Shown here: one piece after another, positions 57,401 through 64,000 of the stretch
Layout: each line of letters begins with the position of its first letter
Numbering within the stretch: the stretch's first letter is position 1
From: Aquipluma nitroreducens
GTDB taxonomy: Bacteria; Bacteroidota; Bacteroidia; Bacteroidales; Prolixibacteraceae
Assembly: GCF_009689585.1 (NCBI RefSeq)
Contig: NZ_AP018694.1
Location: forward strand, 5,571,501 to 5,635,500
Direction of reading: 5' to 3'
DNA: 64,000 nt
Translations under genes and position numbers: made by a program
The notes under the pieces: model-generated
Database searches by the model: none
Seen by the model: only the letters and a program-made list of their open reading frames with translations
Told to the model about the DNA's origin: nothing

Positions 57401-57546
57401 CGGCAAAATATCCACGTACTCACATGGTTATGTTGGCTCCCGAACGTCGTATGTACAATTTCAATGAAGTGGAACAGGTTTGGCCTGAAGGAGAAGCCAT
57501 ACGACAAGCCCGAAGATGCCTAAGATGTGATTATGGAAGCTGTTAG
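54433..57546 (+). CDS. hydB: NuoF/HydB flavoprotein fused to GltD/NfnB-like NADPH domain
   Basis: In this 1037-residue protein the N-terminal thioredoxin-fold domain holds a [2Fe-2S] set at Cys35, Cys40, Cys72 and Cys76. The NuoF domain (about 140-540) has GLRGRGGAGFPTF and NADEGDPGAF for FMN/NADH, GAFVCGEETALMASIEG, and a [4Fe-4S] site at Cys479, Cys482, Cys485 and Cys525. The usual HydB ferredoxin tail is replaced (about 560-1037) by a glutamate-synthase small-subunit module: Cys-rich PCQSACPAGVDVPG and CARVCFHTCEDKCRR, FAD site IVGAGPAGLSCA (about 662) and NADPH site VVGGGNAAIDAARS with VYRRTQEEMPA. The protein could handle both NADH and NADPH. Confidence 0.92.
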   Translation: MQKLNTPEDFDHYFQEISKQYSEEYNQYKEIIQVCIGGGCIACGSIHLKNELEKKLLEKNLGNKYLVRGTGCLGPCSKGPAILMKKSDIFYENVQIADIDTLIESLLVNSDPVERLLHHSDEDGKAIPQVRDIKFFNHQKKIVLRRCGTIDPEKITDYIAEGGYIALKKALNELTPDDIIEQMKISGLRGRGGAGFPTFMKWGFAKREVADQKYMLCNADEGDPGAFMDRSILEGDPHSVIEGMVIGAYTIGASKGFVYVRAEYPLAVERLNKAIEDARQLGLLGQNILGTGFDFDLEIRMGSGAFVCGEETALMASIEGKRGEPRPRPPFPTTAGLWGKPSVLNNVETFANVNTIIEKGGEWFAQFGTGKSKGSKIFALTGAIKNSGLYEVPVGTSLGDLIYDIGGGTSSGKPFKAAQIGGPSGGCIPKQHLSVSLDYESLNELGAIMGSGGLVVMDEDSCMVDVAKFFLDFVLEESCGKCTPCRVGTKRMYEILERITTGYGKEGDIERLEHLGEWIKKTSLCGLGQSAPNPVLSTIRYFRNEYEHHIREHKCEAGKCAKLVRAPCQSACPAGVDVPGFVSLTAEKRYAEALRLHRERNPFAAVCARVCFHTCEDKCRRSAIDASVSIRGIKRFMVDQEITIQLPEMRENTINATRKIAIVGAGPAGLSCAYFLARLGYKPIVFEAEQRPGGMLVQTIPAYRLPREILAREIRMIENMGVDIRTGMKLGRDFTLNSLKEDGYEVVFIGVGSPQGVRPSIPGIETEGVVDALQFLQTYNLRGSVPVGKKIIVVGGGNAAIDAARSAVRLGAEKVDIVYRRTQEEMPAWAEEIDAAIEEKIELHTLTNPTEFITQDGKIQGVRCVRMKLGAFDSSGRRSPVETDEEITFEADQAIVAVGQTLNTKEILGDTSMKLAGKSQLARNPRTGQTSVDWIFTGGDAATGPSSVIEAVAGGEMAAVGIDEFLTGDKHDFWRKEKHNDTFFDPEAIPAKYPRTHMVMLAPERRMYNFNEVEQVWPEGEAIRQARRCLRCDYGSC

Positions 57547-57556
57547 CTTAGGAAAA

Positions 57557-57617
57557 TGTCATTAGCCATTAGAAAAATCATTTCTTCCAGCCCTTTCCTA
57601 TTGACTAATGACTTTTT
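57557..57617. repeat. Left flank repeats of the four-helix-bundle gene cassette
   Basis: TGTCATTAGCCATTAG (57557-57572) is an imperfect inverted match to the right flank CTAATGACAAATGACTAA (58147-58164). CTATTGACTAATGACTTTTT (57598-57617) resembles ACTATTGACTTTTTT at 58132-58146. They bracket the gene at 57666. Confidence 0.5.
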
Positions 57618-57665
57618 CGGCTTTTCAAATGGATAAAAAGAAAAAGAATCGCAAAAATAGAGAAT

Positions 57666-58139
57666 ATGATACTGGAAGAATTGAAAGTATATCAATTGGC
57701 AATGGAAGTTGGTGAAGAAAGTTGGACGATTGTTTCAAAATGGAATCATTTCGAACGCGATACCATTGGGAAACAATTGGTCAGGGCTGCCGATTCAATT
57801 GCTGCAAACATTTCCGAAGGTTTCGGAAGATTTCATTTTAAGGAAAATCGATACTTCAATTTTGTCGCTCGTGGCTCTCTATTTGAAACTAAAACATGGC
57901 TTGACAAAGCAGTAAAGCGAAACTTGATAACCGCTGAAGAATTTTCTAAACTAAAAATTGAGATGAATGAGCTTGGCAAATTGCTAAATGGATACATCAA
58001 GAAAATCGGAAAAGAGAATTCTGTAGGTGAACCGGAAGCTGTTTATTTCTCAAAGAACTCAATTGCCAATGACCCATATGAGTTTTTCTACAACAATATC
58101 GATTCGATAAACTGGCTACCTTTTCCCAATGACTATTGA
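57666..58139 (+). CDS. Four-helix-bundle protein of the 23S rRNA intervening-sequence family
   Basis: This 157-residue helical protein matches the TIGR02436/IVS family: ELKVYQLAMEVGEESWTIV, the signature IGKQLVRAADSIAANISEGFGR, then ARGSLFETKTWLDKA. Homologues occur inside 23S rRNA genes of some bacteria and, in Bacteroidota, as scattered single genes; the function is unknown. Here it sits between two hydrogenase subunit genes in the same direction and is bracketed by similar TGACTAATGAC-type sequences, so it looks like an inserted unit. Its last codons (PNDY, stop) lie within the right-hand repeat. Confidence 0.88.
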   Translation: MILEELKVYQLAMEVGEESWTIVSKWNHFERDTIGKQLVRAADSIAANISEGFGRFHFKENRYFNFVARGSLFETKTWLDKAVKRNLITAEEFSKLKIEMNELGKLLNGYIKKIGKENSVGEPEAVYFSKNSIANDPYEFFYNNIDSINWLPFPNDY

Positions 58140-58164
58140 CTTTTTTCTAATGACAAATGACTAA
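58132..58164. repeat. Right flank repeats of the four-helix-bundle gene cassette
   Basis: ACTATTGACTTTTTT and CTAATGACAAATGACTAA overlap the stop codon of the cassette gene and end 12 nt before the hydrogenase ATG. They match, directly and in inverted orientation, sequences at 57557-57617. Confidence 0.5.
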
Positions 58165-58176
58165 ATTCAGAACAAA

Positions 58177-59943
58177 ATGACAACAGTATATATAAACAAA
58201 CAACCCATAGAAGTTGAAGCTGGCAGTACCATTTTTGAAGCAGCGGCGGTGGCTGGAATAAAGATTCCAACTCTTTGTCATGTAGAAAATCAACATCCTA
58301 AAGGCGCCTGCCGCGTTTGCATGGTTGATGTTGAGGGTGCAAAATCGATGGTTGCCTCTTGTACAACGCCGGTTAGTGAGGGGATGAAAATTATAACCAA
58401 TTCGAAAAACGTCAGGGAGGCCCGTAAGTTTGTTGTTGAATTACTCTTATCGGAACATTGTGGCGAATGCAAAACCTGTACTCGAAATAACGATTGCGAA
58501 CTTCAAACGCTTGCACTCGAATTGGGCGTCATGGACATTACTTATGAAGGGGAAAAACTAAAGAGTTATATTGACGATTCTACTCCTTCTCTGGTTCGTG
58601 ATTCAGGAAAATGCATCAAATGCCGACGTTGTATAACTGTTTGTAACGAAATACAAGGCGTGGGCTCGTTGTTTGCCCAGGGACGAGGGTTTGAGTCCAG
58701 GGTTGGACCAGCTTTCGATCAGCAGCTTGATGGAGTAACCTGTGTGCAATGCGGTCAATGCGCAGCAATTTGCCCTGTTGGCGCCATTACTGAAAAAGAA
58801 CATATCGACTTTGTTTGGGATGCCATTGAAGACCCCTCAAAATTTGTAGTGGTTCAAACAGCTCCTGCTATTCGCGCAGCACTGGGAGAATGTTTTGATT
58901 ATGAACCAGGAACACTGATTACCGGCAAAATGGTCTCTGCCTTGCGTTTACTTGGATTCGATCGTGTGTTTGACACCAACTTCACCGCCGATTTAACGAT
59001 TATGGAGGAAGGGACTGAACTACTTATGAGATTAAAAAAGGCATTGGTTGATAAGCAGCAGGTAGCATTACCCCAATTTACGTCCTGTTCACCAGGTTGG
59101 ATTAAATATGCAGAATACTTCTATCCCGAATTTCTCGACAATATTTCAACCTGCAAATCGCCACAGCAGATGTTTGGAACAGTAGCCAAAACCTATTATG
59201 CAAAAAAAACCGGGGTCGATCCAAAGGATGTTATCGTGGTCTCGGTGATGCCTTGTACAGCTAAAAAGTTCGAAGCACAACGGCCAGAGATGAACGACAG
59301 TGGATTTCAGGATGTTGATTACGTTCTTACGACCAGAGAACTGGCTCGGATGATCAAACAGTCAGGTATTGATTTTAGAGCCTTGAAAGACGATGTGATG
59401 GATTCGCCCATGGGTTCAGGATCGGGTGCCGCCGACATTTTCGCAAACACAGGCGGAGTAATGGAAGCCGCTATTCGCACAGCCTACGAAATTGTGACGG
59501 GACGTGAACTTCCATTAGAAAATCTACATCTACAACCAGTTATTGGACTGGAAGGTGTAAAAAAAGCTTCATTATTGATTCAAGGCTGTAAACCTGAATG
59601 GAGTTTTCTGGAAGGCGTTGAATTAAAAGTTGGCGTAGCTCACGGCCTGGGCAACGCCAGGAAAATTATTGAAGCCATGCGCGGCGGAGAGGAATTTCAT
59701 TTTATTGAAGTGATGACCTGTCCAGGCGGTTGTATTGGCGGAGGCGGACAACCACGTTTTACGACCAATGAAATCCGACTAAAACGAATTCAAGCCATTT
59801 ATCAGGAAGACGAAGGAAAGCTTTTGCGTAAGTCACATGCCAATCCTGAAGTTCAACAGATTTATGAAGAGTTTTTGGAAAAACCATACAGCCATCTGGC
59901 CCATCAATTACTACACACGAAATATAAACCAAGGCTAAACTAA
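58177..59943 (+). CDS. hydA: Modular [FeFe]-hydrogenase catalytic subunit
   Basis: The 588-residue enzyme interconverts H2 with protons and electrons. From the N-terminus it has a [2Fe-2S] domain (CHVENQHPKGACRVCM), a NuoG-type His-Cys cluster (His94, Cys98, Cys101, Cys107), two [4Fe-4S] motifs (CIKCRRCITVC and CVQCGQCAAICP) and the H-cluster domain with L1 FTSCSPGW (Cys304, Ser305), L2 VMPCTAKKFEAQRPE and L3 EVMTCPGGCIGGGGQP. The domain order is that of HydA in trimeric group A3 HydABC or NADP-reducing HndD complexes. With the upstream subunits it should form a soluble bifurcating hydrogenase. A strong terminator follows. Confidence 0.95.
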   Translation: MTTVYINKQPIEVEAGSTIFEAAAVAGIKIPTLCHVENQHPKGACRVCMVDVEGAKSMVASCTTPVSEGMKIITNSKNVREARKFVVELLLSEHCGECKTCTRNNDCELQTLALELGVMDITYEGEKLKSYIDDSTPSLVRDSGKCIKCRRCITVCNEIQGVGSLFAQGRGFESRVGPAFDQQLDGVTCVQCGQCAAICPVGAITEKEHIDFVWDAIEDPSKFVVVQTAPAIRAALGECFDYEPGTLITGKMVSALRLLGFDRVFDTNFTADLTIMEEGTELLMRLKKALVDKQQVALPQFTSCSPGWIKYAEYFYPEFLDNISTCKSPQQMFGTVAKTYYAKKTGVDPKDVIVVSVMPCTAKKFEAQRPEMNDSGFQDVDYVLTTRELARMIKQSGIDFRALKDDVMDSPMGSGSGAADIFANTGGVMEAAIRTAYEIVTGRELPLENLHLQPVIGLEGVKKASLLIQGCKPEWSFLEGVELKVGVAHGLGNARKIIEAMRGGEEFHFIEVMTCPGGCIGGGGQPRFTTNEIRLKRIQAIYQEDEGKLLRKSHANPEVQQIYEEFLEKPYSHLAHQLLHTKYKPRLN

Positions 59944-59948
59944 AACCG

Positions 59949-59986
59949 AAAGACAGTTTCGAACTAAAAATGAAACTGTCTTTTTT
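59949..59986 (+). terminator. Intrinsic terminator of the hydrogenase operon
   Basis: A 12-bp perfect stem (AAAGACAGTTTC at 59949-59960 with GAAACTGTCTTT at 59972-59983) is followed by further T residues, 6 nt after the hydA stop. Confidence 0.92.
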
Positions 59987-60136
59987 ATGCATCTTCGGTA
60001 TCAGTGACTCCATTTTCGTAAGCCGAATGTATTGGGCTAATTTACAGAGCAACATTCTAACATGTAATAAAAAAAATTGGAAAGTCAATAGTTCATTAGC
60101 AAAAGCTCAAATGAGACTTTCAGACATAAAAAAGAG
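59987..60136. other. Intergenic remnant between the hydA terminator and an insertion element
   Basis: About 150 bases have no convincing gene. A short frame from 59970 runs across the terminator and into the insertion element and is not credible. Before insertion this DNA joined directly to the pckA terminator region at 61410. Confidence 0.5.
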
Positions 60137-61409
60137 GGCAATGTGGTCAAAAATAGTTGGTGATTTTTTGGAAAATAATTAGTAAGCTCCACGCAGTTAA
60201 TCCGAAGAGGAAGCAGGCTCTGATGGAGATCAACCTGCCAGCAATAAGGTTAACGCATAAACAGTAATACAAGGGTAGTCCAACAAGCTGCCCTTTTTCT
60301 GTTATTACTGGTATGCCCACAATGGCTTAAAAAAACTCATTTTGCGTTAGCAAAATAAATGTACCACTTGATGAAGTTTATTCGGTGTTTTACCGTCAAC
60401 CCACGATGGATATCCAGGTGGTTTTTAAGATGACTGAAGTATCCTTCTATCCCGTTTGTAGTCTTGGGTATATCTGGGTTTGATAGGTAATGAAACATGT
60501 TTGGCAAAGCCCGTTTGATGGTTATATAAGAGCGGCGAAGCAGTTTATGTGTGTACCAATATCTTCCGGTTTCTGTGTTGTATGTTTTTTCATTCAAGTA
60601 ATCTTTGTGTGTTTCATGCCATTTTAGAAACTCTCTTGTCCAGTAAATCCGGTCATTTTCTGATTTAATTCGAAGGATAAATAGCACCAGTTTGCGTAGT
60701 TCCTGTCCGGCCTGATGTTTGGGATACTGTGTTAGCCACAGCAGGCACATGCGCTGGATATGAACCAGACAGCGTTGGACGATAGCTTCTGGAACTGACC
60801 TTTTTATCGCTTTTAAGATACTTTTATGACCGTCGGTGGTAATGCTTTCGATCTGAATCCCAAGTTTGAGCAAGTTAGCCAGATCCTCTTTGATTTCCTC
60901 ATAGCGTTCACCGTCAGTAAAGCGATGCAGCTGGGTGTAGCCATCAAAATCGTCTTGATAACAAACCAAACAAAACTGCGCAAAATACGTGGCATCTATC
61001 CGTAAATGAACACGCTCTCGCTTGATTATTTTGACCAATGGCGCTTGTTCTAAAAAATGGTAAAATGTCCGTTGAAGTGTAGCTTGCGATAGGCTGCTGT
61101 CCCTGCTTAAAATTTGATAAGTCTGACGTTCCAATATCCACTTTCTGAACCATACAAACCTGTTTTGAATTCTCTGTTCTGGACGATTTTCAGTTAGAAA
61201 AATTCCGCATCGTTTACATTTGAATCGTTGCTTACCCCCTTGTTTTCCCCATCGAATAACATCTGTATATCCACAGGCCCAACAGCGTTTTTTTTGATTT
61301 TTCCATAAACATAAAAAGTTTGATGAAACCAAGTTCATCAAACTTTCTGTATTATCAATATTGGTGTGCTTTACAAAGCTTTTTACCAACTATTTTTGAC
61401 TAATATGCC
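60137..61409. mobile_element. IS256-family (variant Zn-binding type) insertion sequence, 1273 bp
   Basis: The ends are imperfect 25-bp inverted repeats starting GGCA, with a perfect 16-bp core GTCAAAAATAGTTGGT at 60146-60161 and its complement at 61385-61400. An 8-bp target duplication AAAAAGAG flanks it (60129-60136 and 61410-61417), as expected for IS256-type elements. One transposase gene is inside. The 200 bp beyond the transposase stop hold an imperfect CAGTAATA...TATTACTG hairpin at about 60265-60311. Confidence 0.88.
60337..61341 (-). CDS. IS256-family transposase, variant Zn-binding type
   Basis: The ATG at 61341 gives 334 residues (MNLVSSNFLCLWKNQKK); a TTG start at 61389 would lie inside the terminal inverted repeat. 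A zinc ribbon (CWACGYTDVI and FKCKRCGIF) leads, followed by a DDE domain with RIDATYFAQF (first Asp), ESITTDGHKSILKAI (second Asp), the IS256-like QRCLVHIQRMC and TNGIEGYFSHLKNHLD with the catalytic Glu. The frame is intact, so the element may be active. Confidence 0.88.
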   Translation of the reverse strand: MMNLVSSNFLCLWKNQKKRCWACGYTDVIRWGKQGGKQRFKCKRCGIFLTENRPEQRIQNRFVWFRKWILERQTYQILSRDSSLSQATLQRTFYHFLEQAPLVKIIKRERVHLRIDATYFAQFCLVCYQDDFDGYTQLHRFTDGERYEEIKEDLANLLKLGIQIESITTDGHKSILKAIKRSVPEAIVQRCLVHIQRMCLLWLTQYPKHQAGQELRKLVLFILRIKSENDRIYWTREFLKWHETHKDYLNEKTYNTETGRYWYTHKLLRRSYITIKRALPNMFHYLSNPDIPKTTNGIEGYFSHLKNHLDIHRGLTVKHRINFIKWYIYFANAK

Positions 61410-61413
61410 AAAA

Positions 61414-61442
61414 AGAGGCTGAACGCTTTCGCGACAGCCTCT
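61414..61442 (-). terminator. Terminator of pckA
   Basis: AGAGGCTG (61414-61421) pairs with CAGCCTCT (61435-61442). On the minus strand a TTTTT tract follows, which overlaps the target duplication of the adjacent insertion element. Confidence 0.8.
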
Positions 61443-61466
61443 TCGTTATAGTCAAAAAACTAATGA

Positions 61467-63062
61467 TTACAATTGTGGTCCAGAAGGAATCAATGCTTTA
61501 GCATCATCGTTATCACAGTATTGTTCGAAGTTCTTGATGTATTTGGCAGCAAGCGATTTTGCTTTGGTTTCCCATTCAGCAACATCAGCATAAGTATTGC
61601 GTGGGTCAAGAATTTCGGTGTCAACATTGTTCAAAGCTACAGGAGCTACAAGGTTCAGAATAGGAACTTTAATTGTTTCAACTTCTTCGATTGAACCATC
61701 GATAATAGCATCAATGATCGCACGTGTGTTTTTTAAAGAAATACGTTTTCCTGTTCCGTTCCAACCAGTGTTTACCAGGTAAACTTTAGCATTGTGTTCT
61801 TTAGCTTTACCAATCAATGTTTTTGCGTACATCGTTGGGTGCAAAGTTAAGAATGCTTCACCAAATGCTGGAGAGAAAGAAGGAACTGGTTCAGTGATAC
61901 CACGTTCAGTTCCAGCTAATTTTGAAGTAAAGCCTGAAAGGAAGTGATACTGAGCTGATTGTTCGTCCAAAATAGATACTGGAGGCAATACACCAAATGC
62001 ATCAGCCGACAGGTAAATGATTTTTTTAGCGTGTCCTGCACGTGAAGGAGAAACGATTTTATTGATGTGATAGATTGGATAAGAAACGCGTGTATTTTCA
62101 GTTTTTGAAGCAGCCGCTGAATAATCAGGAGTTCCATCAGCCAATACTGTCACATTTTCCAACAAAGCGTCACGACGGATAGCACGCCAAATATCTGGTT
62201 CTTTGTCTTTTTCCAAATCAATTACTTTAGCGTAGCAACCACCTTCGTAGTTGAATACACCATTGTCGTCCCAGCCGTGTTCGTCGTCACCAATTAAGTA
62301 ACGTTTTGGGTCAGCCGAAAGAGTTGTTTTTCCTGTTCCTGATAATCCAAAGAAAATAGCAACATCACCATCTTTACCAACATTGGCAGAGCAGTGCATC
62401 GAAGCAATCCCGCGTAAAGGCAGGTAGTAGTTTTGTAAAGCAAAAATACCTTTTTTCATTTCACCACCGTACCATGTTCCACCAATAACCTGCATTTTGG
62501 TAGTCAGATTAAAAAGTGTAAATACTTCTGAATTTAAACCTTGTTCTTTCCAGTTAGGGTTAGATGTTTTAGATCCGTTCAATGTTACGAAATCAGGTTC
62601 TCCGTAGTTAGCCAATTCGAAGTGCGAAGGACGGATAAACATGTTAGTCACAAAGTGAGCCTGCCATGCAACTTCCATAATGAAACGTACTTTCATACGA
62701 GTATCTTCGTTGGTTCCGCAGAAAGTATCTACTACATACAATTTTTTTGCAGTAGAAAGCTGTTTGGTTACCAGGTCTTTGCAATGATCGAAAACTTCAG
62801 GAGTAGTTGGACGGTTGATAGTGCCATCCCACCATAAATGCTCTTCGGTTACTGCATCTTTCACAAAATATTTATCTTTAGGTGAACGTCCTGTGAATTT
62901 ACCAGTATCAACCGATACTGCACCTGAAGTTGTCAGTACACCTTTTTCAAAACCTTCATTGGCAGGATCAATTTCGGCCTGAAATAATTCTTCGTAAGTT
63001 GGATTATGCAAAATTTCGGCATTGGTATCAATACCATACTTTAATAGATCTGTGTTTTTCAT
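61467..63062 (-). CDS. pckA: Phosphoenolpyruvate carboxykinase (ATP)
   Basis: The 531-residue enzyme interconverts oxaloacetate plus ATP with PEP, CO2 and ADP; in succinate-forming anaerobic Bacteroidota it usually runs in the carboxylating direction. The P-loop is [18 protein letters not shown] (about 243-260), with TGRSPKDKY near the start, [14 protein letters not shown] for metal binding and [11 protein letters not shown] near the C-terminus. It is a complete single gene with its own terminator. Confidence 0.97.
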   Translation of the reverse strand: MKNTDLLKYGIDTNAEILHNPTYEELFQAEIDPANEGFEKGVLTTSGAVSVDTGKFTGRSPKDKYFVKDAVTEEHLWWDGTINRPTTPEVFDHCKDLVTKQLSTAKKLYVVDTFCGTNEDTRMKVRFIMEVAWQAHFVTNMFIRPSHFELANYGEPDFVTLNGSKTSNPNWKEQGLNSEVFTLFNLTTKMQVIGGTWYGGEMKKGIFALQNYYLPLRGIASMHCSANVGKDGDVAIFFGLSGTGKTTLSADPKRYLIGDDEHGWDDNGVFNYEGGCYAKVIDLEKDKEPDIWRAIRRDALLENVTVLADGTPDYSAAASKTENTRVSYPIYHINKIVSPSRAGHAKKIIYLSADAFGVLPPVSILDEQSAQYHFLSGFTSKLAGTERGITEPVPSFSPAFGEAFLTLHPTMYAKTLIGKAKEHNAKVYLVNTGWNGTGKRISLKNTRAIIDAIIDGSIEEVETIKVPILNLVAPVALNNVDTEILDPRNTYADVAEWETKAKSLAAKYIKNFEQYCDNDDAKALIPSGPQL

Positions 63063-63114
63063 GATAAGTGTTTATAATTTAATAGTTTCAACAATACAAA
63101 AATTTTCTCGACAC

Positions 63115-63122
63115 CAAAAATA
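63115..63122 (-). promoter_or_regulatory. Probable -7 promoter element of pckA
   Basis: The minus strand reads TATTTTTG, a TAnnTTTG match about 52 nt upstream of the start codon. A TTTG lies further upstream at a longer-than-usual spacing of 27 nt. Confidence 0.35.
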
Positions 63123-63249
63123 CCTTTTTTTAACCGCCGCTCAGATTGGCAAATATTAAATTAAGATCAATTCAGGCTCACTGCACAAACAACATTACCA
63201 TTTTCACACAACAAACTGATTGCCAACAAATAATACCATACGAAACAAA

Positions 63250-63290
63250 AAAAGAATGTTAAGAAATTATTAACTTCCTAACATTCTTTT
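63250..63290 (-). terminator. Terminator of xerD
   Basis: AAAAGAATGTTA (63250-63261) pairs with TAACATTCTTTT (63279-63290), a 12-bp stem. It is followed on the minus strand by a long T-run, 21 nt past the xerD stop. Confidence 0.88.
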
Positions 63291-63311
63291 AAAGTAGAAT
63301 AACTATTTCAA

Positions 63312-64000
63312 CTACGATCTTGGATGAAATTGATTTAAGGTAGTCTTTAAATAATCCCGGTCAAGATGAGTATAAATCTCAGTTGTTAAAATTGATTCAT
63401 GCCCAAGCATTTCCTGAACAGCACGTAAATCAGCTCCACCGTTTATCAGGTGAGTGGCAAATGAATGACGGAAAGTATGAGGACTGATCTTTTTATCAAA
63501 TCCAGCCTTTAAAGCCAGATTTTTAATGATTGTAAAGATCATAACACGACTTAACTTTTTCCCTCTTCGGTTCAAAAATAGTATGTTCTCACTGTCTTTT
63601 GAAACTTTCAGGGTTTTACGGTAAACATCCATATACTTATTGATCTCGTCAACAGCCTTTTCACTAACCGGAACCAATCTTTCCTTATTCGATTTACCTT
63701 CAACTTTAATAAAACCCTGATCAAAAGCTAAATTAGAAATCTTCAGGTTAACAAGTTCCGAAACACGAAGTCCACAACTATACAATGTTTCAAGCATTGC
63801 TTTATTTCGCTGGCCTTCAGGCTTATTTAATTCGACGGTATCGATCATCAAATCAATTTCCTCAATGGAAAGTACATCTGGAAGTTTTCTACCAATCTTT
63901 GGAGATTCCAGTAAAGTGGTTGGATCATTGGTAACCTTTCCTTCCATAAGCAAAAACTTATAGAATGATTTAATACCAGAAATTGTTCTGGCTTGCGTCC
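63312..64000 (-). CDS. xerD: Site-specific tyrosine recombinase XerD, 5' end outside window
   Basis: The reading frame is open to the window edge; the visible part begins TQARTISGIKSFYKFLLMEG, so the start codon lies beyond 64000 and internal TTG/ATG codons near 63950 are not starts. About 229 residues remain, covering the end of the core-binding domain and the whole catalytic domain: Arg in YSCGLRVSELVNL, Lys in VEGKSNKERLVP, HTFRHSFATHLI (HxxR), LGHESILTTEIYTHL (His and nucleophile Tyr). It resolves chromosome dimers with XerC at dif. Confidence 0.93.
   Translation of the reverse strand, partial: TQARTISGIKSFYKFLLMEGKVTNDPTTLLESPKIGRKLPDVLSIEEIDLMIDTVELNKPEGQRNKAMLETLYSCGLRVSELVNLKISNLAFDQGFIKVEGKSNKERLVPVSEKAVDEINKYMDVYRKTLKVSKDSENILFLNRRGKKLSRVMIFTIIKNLALKAGFDKKISPHTFRHSFATHLINGGADLRAVQEMLGHESILTTEIYTHLDRDYLKTTLNQFHPRS

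Noticed and set aside
59077-59100. H-cluster L1 motif of HydA reads TSCSP rather than TSCCP
   Set aside because: I considered loss of activity, but published L1 signatures as I recall them allow Cys or Ser before the Pro, and L2 and L3 are complete, so this is not evidence of an inactive enzyme.
59970-60182. 70-codon plus-strand frame after hydA
   Set aside because: It starts inside the hydA terminator and ends inside the IS256-variant element, so it is a by-product of the insertion.
60183-60336. Possible RNA gene in the structured stretch before the IS256-variant transposase stop
   Set aside because: It lies within the bounds of the insertion element, between the left terminal repeat and the transposase, so its hairpin is more simply part of the element.
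1-64000. tRNA, rRNA or CRISPR loci
   Set aside because: No cloverleaf with TTCGAATC-like arms, no rRNA segments and no regularly spaced repeats were recognised by reading. A covariance-model search would settle this.

Overview
The window looks like a chromosomal segment of an AT-rich, anaerobic or microaerophilic member of the Bacteroidota, most like the Bacteroidales/Marinilabiliales group. The main support is the TAnnTTTG type -7 promoter motif in front of many genes, the gene families present (fused E1 alpha/beta 2-oxoacid dehydrogenase, class 1B PyrD with PyrK, DUF4422, ATP-type PEP carboxykinase, KamA-family radical SAM protein, Bacteroidota-style vWA and TolB-like envelope proteins), and the presence of an [FeFe]-hydrogenase, methylglyoxal synthase and bacteriohemerythrin. 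The genus cannot be fixed from sequence reading alone. No rRNA, tRNA or CRISPR array was recognised.

Layout. 1-6757: envelope genes (a lipoprotein cut by the window edge, a membrane vWA protein, an outer-membrane metallopeptidase/propeller protein, a membrane metallophosphoesterase). 6758-11160: a gene-poor AT-rich stretch, an XRE-type regulator, then pyrK-pyrD and a serine hydrolase lipoprotein. 11416-16259: E2, fused E1 and flavodoxin, then mgsA and a 59-residue unknown. 16853-23414: TPR protein, gyrA, clpC. 23355-25511: an IS1634-family element flanked by a 263-bp direct duplication that leaves clpC and the neighbouring SpoIIE-type phosphatase gene both intact. 25336-33022: phosphatase, fabG, DUF4422 protein, mnmE, and a ugd-uxs pair for UDP-xylose.

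33309-36992 is an arsR-led cluster resembling arsEFG plus an ArsP-like permease, a rhodanese and thioredoxins, with the same inverted-repeat operator in front of arsR and again in front of the permease. It is closed by a 214-bp MITE-like element (36995-37208) holding a cloverleaf of palindromes. 37247-43938 carries nhaD, a KamA homologue whose substrate-binding positions are not those of lysine aminomutase, a two-component system and a second cation/proton antiporter. 44290-53626 holds a beta-lactamase-fold protein that has lost all its catalytic residues, bacteriohemerythrin, glyA, a ClC channel, PBP1A and a TIGR01777 epimerase.

53849-59943 is the most striking locus. It has a NuoE-like subunit, a 1037-residue NuoF-GltD fusion with both an NAD(H)-type and an NADP(H)-type site, and a modular [FeFe]-hydrogenase. 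Between the last two lies a four-helix-bundle (23S rRNA IVS-type) gene flanked by related inverted sequences, looking like an inserted cassette. The predicted complex could couple H2, ferredoxin, NADH and NADPH. 60137-61409 is an IS256-variant element with an 8-bp target duplication sitting at the base of the pckA terminator, followed by pckA and the 3' part of xerD, which runs off the window.
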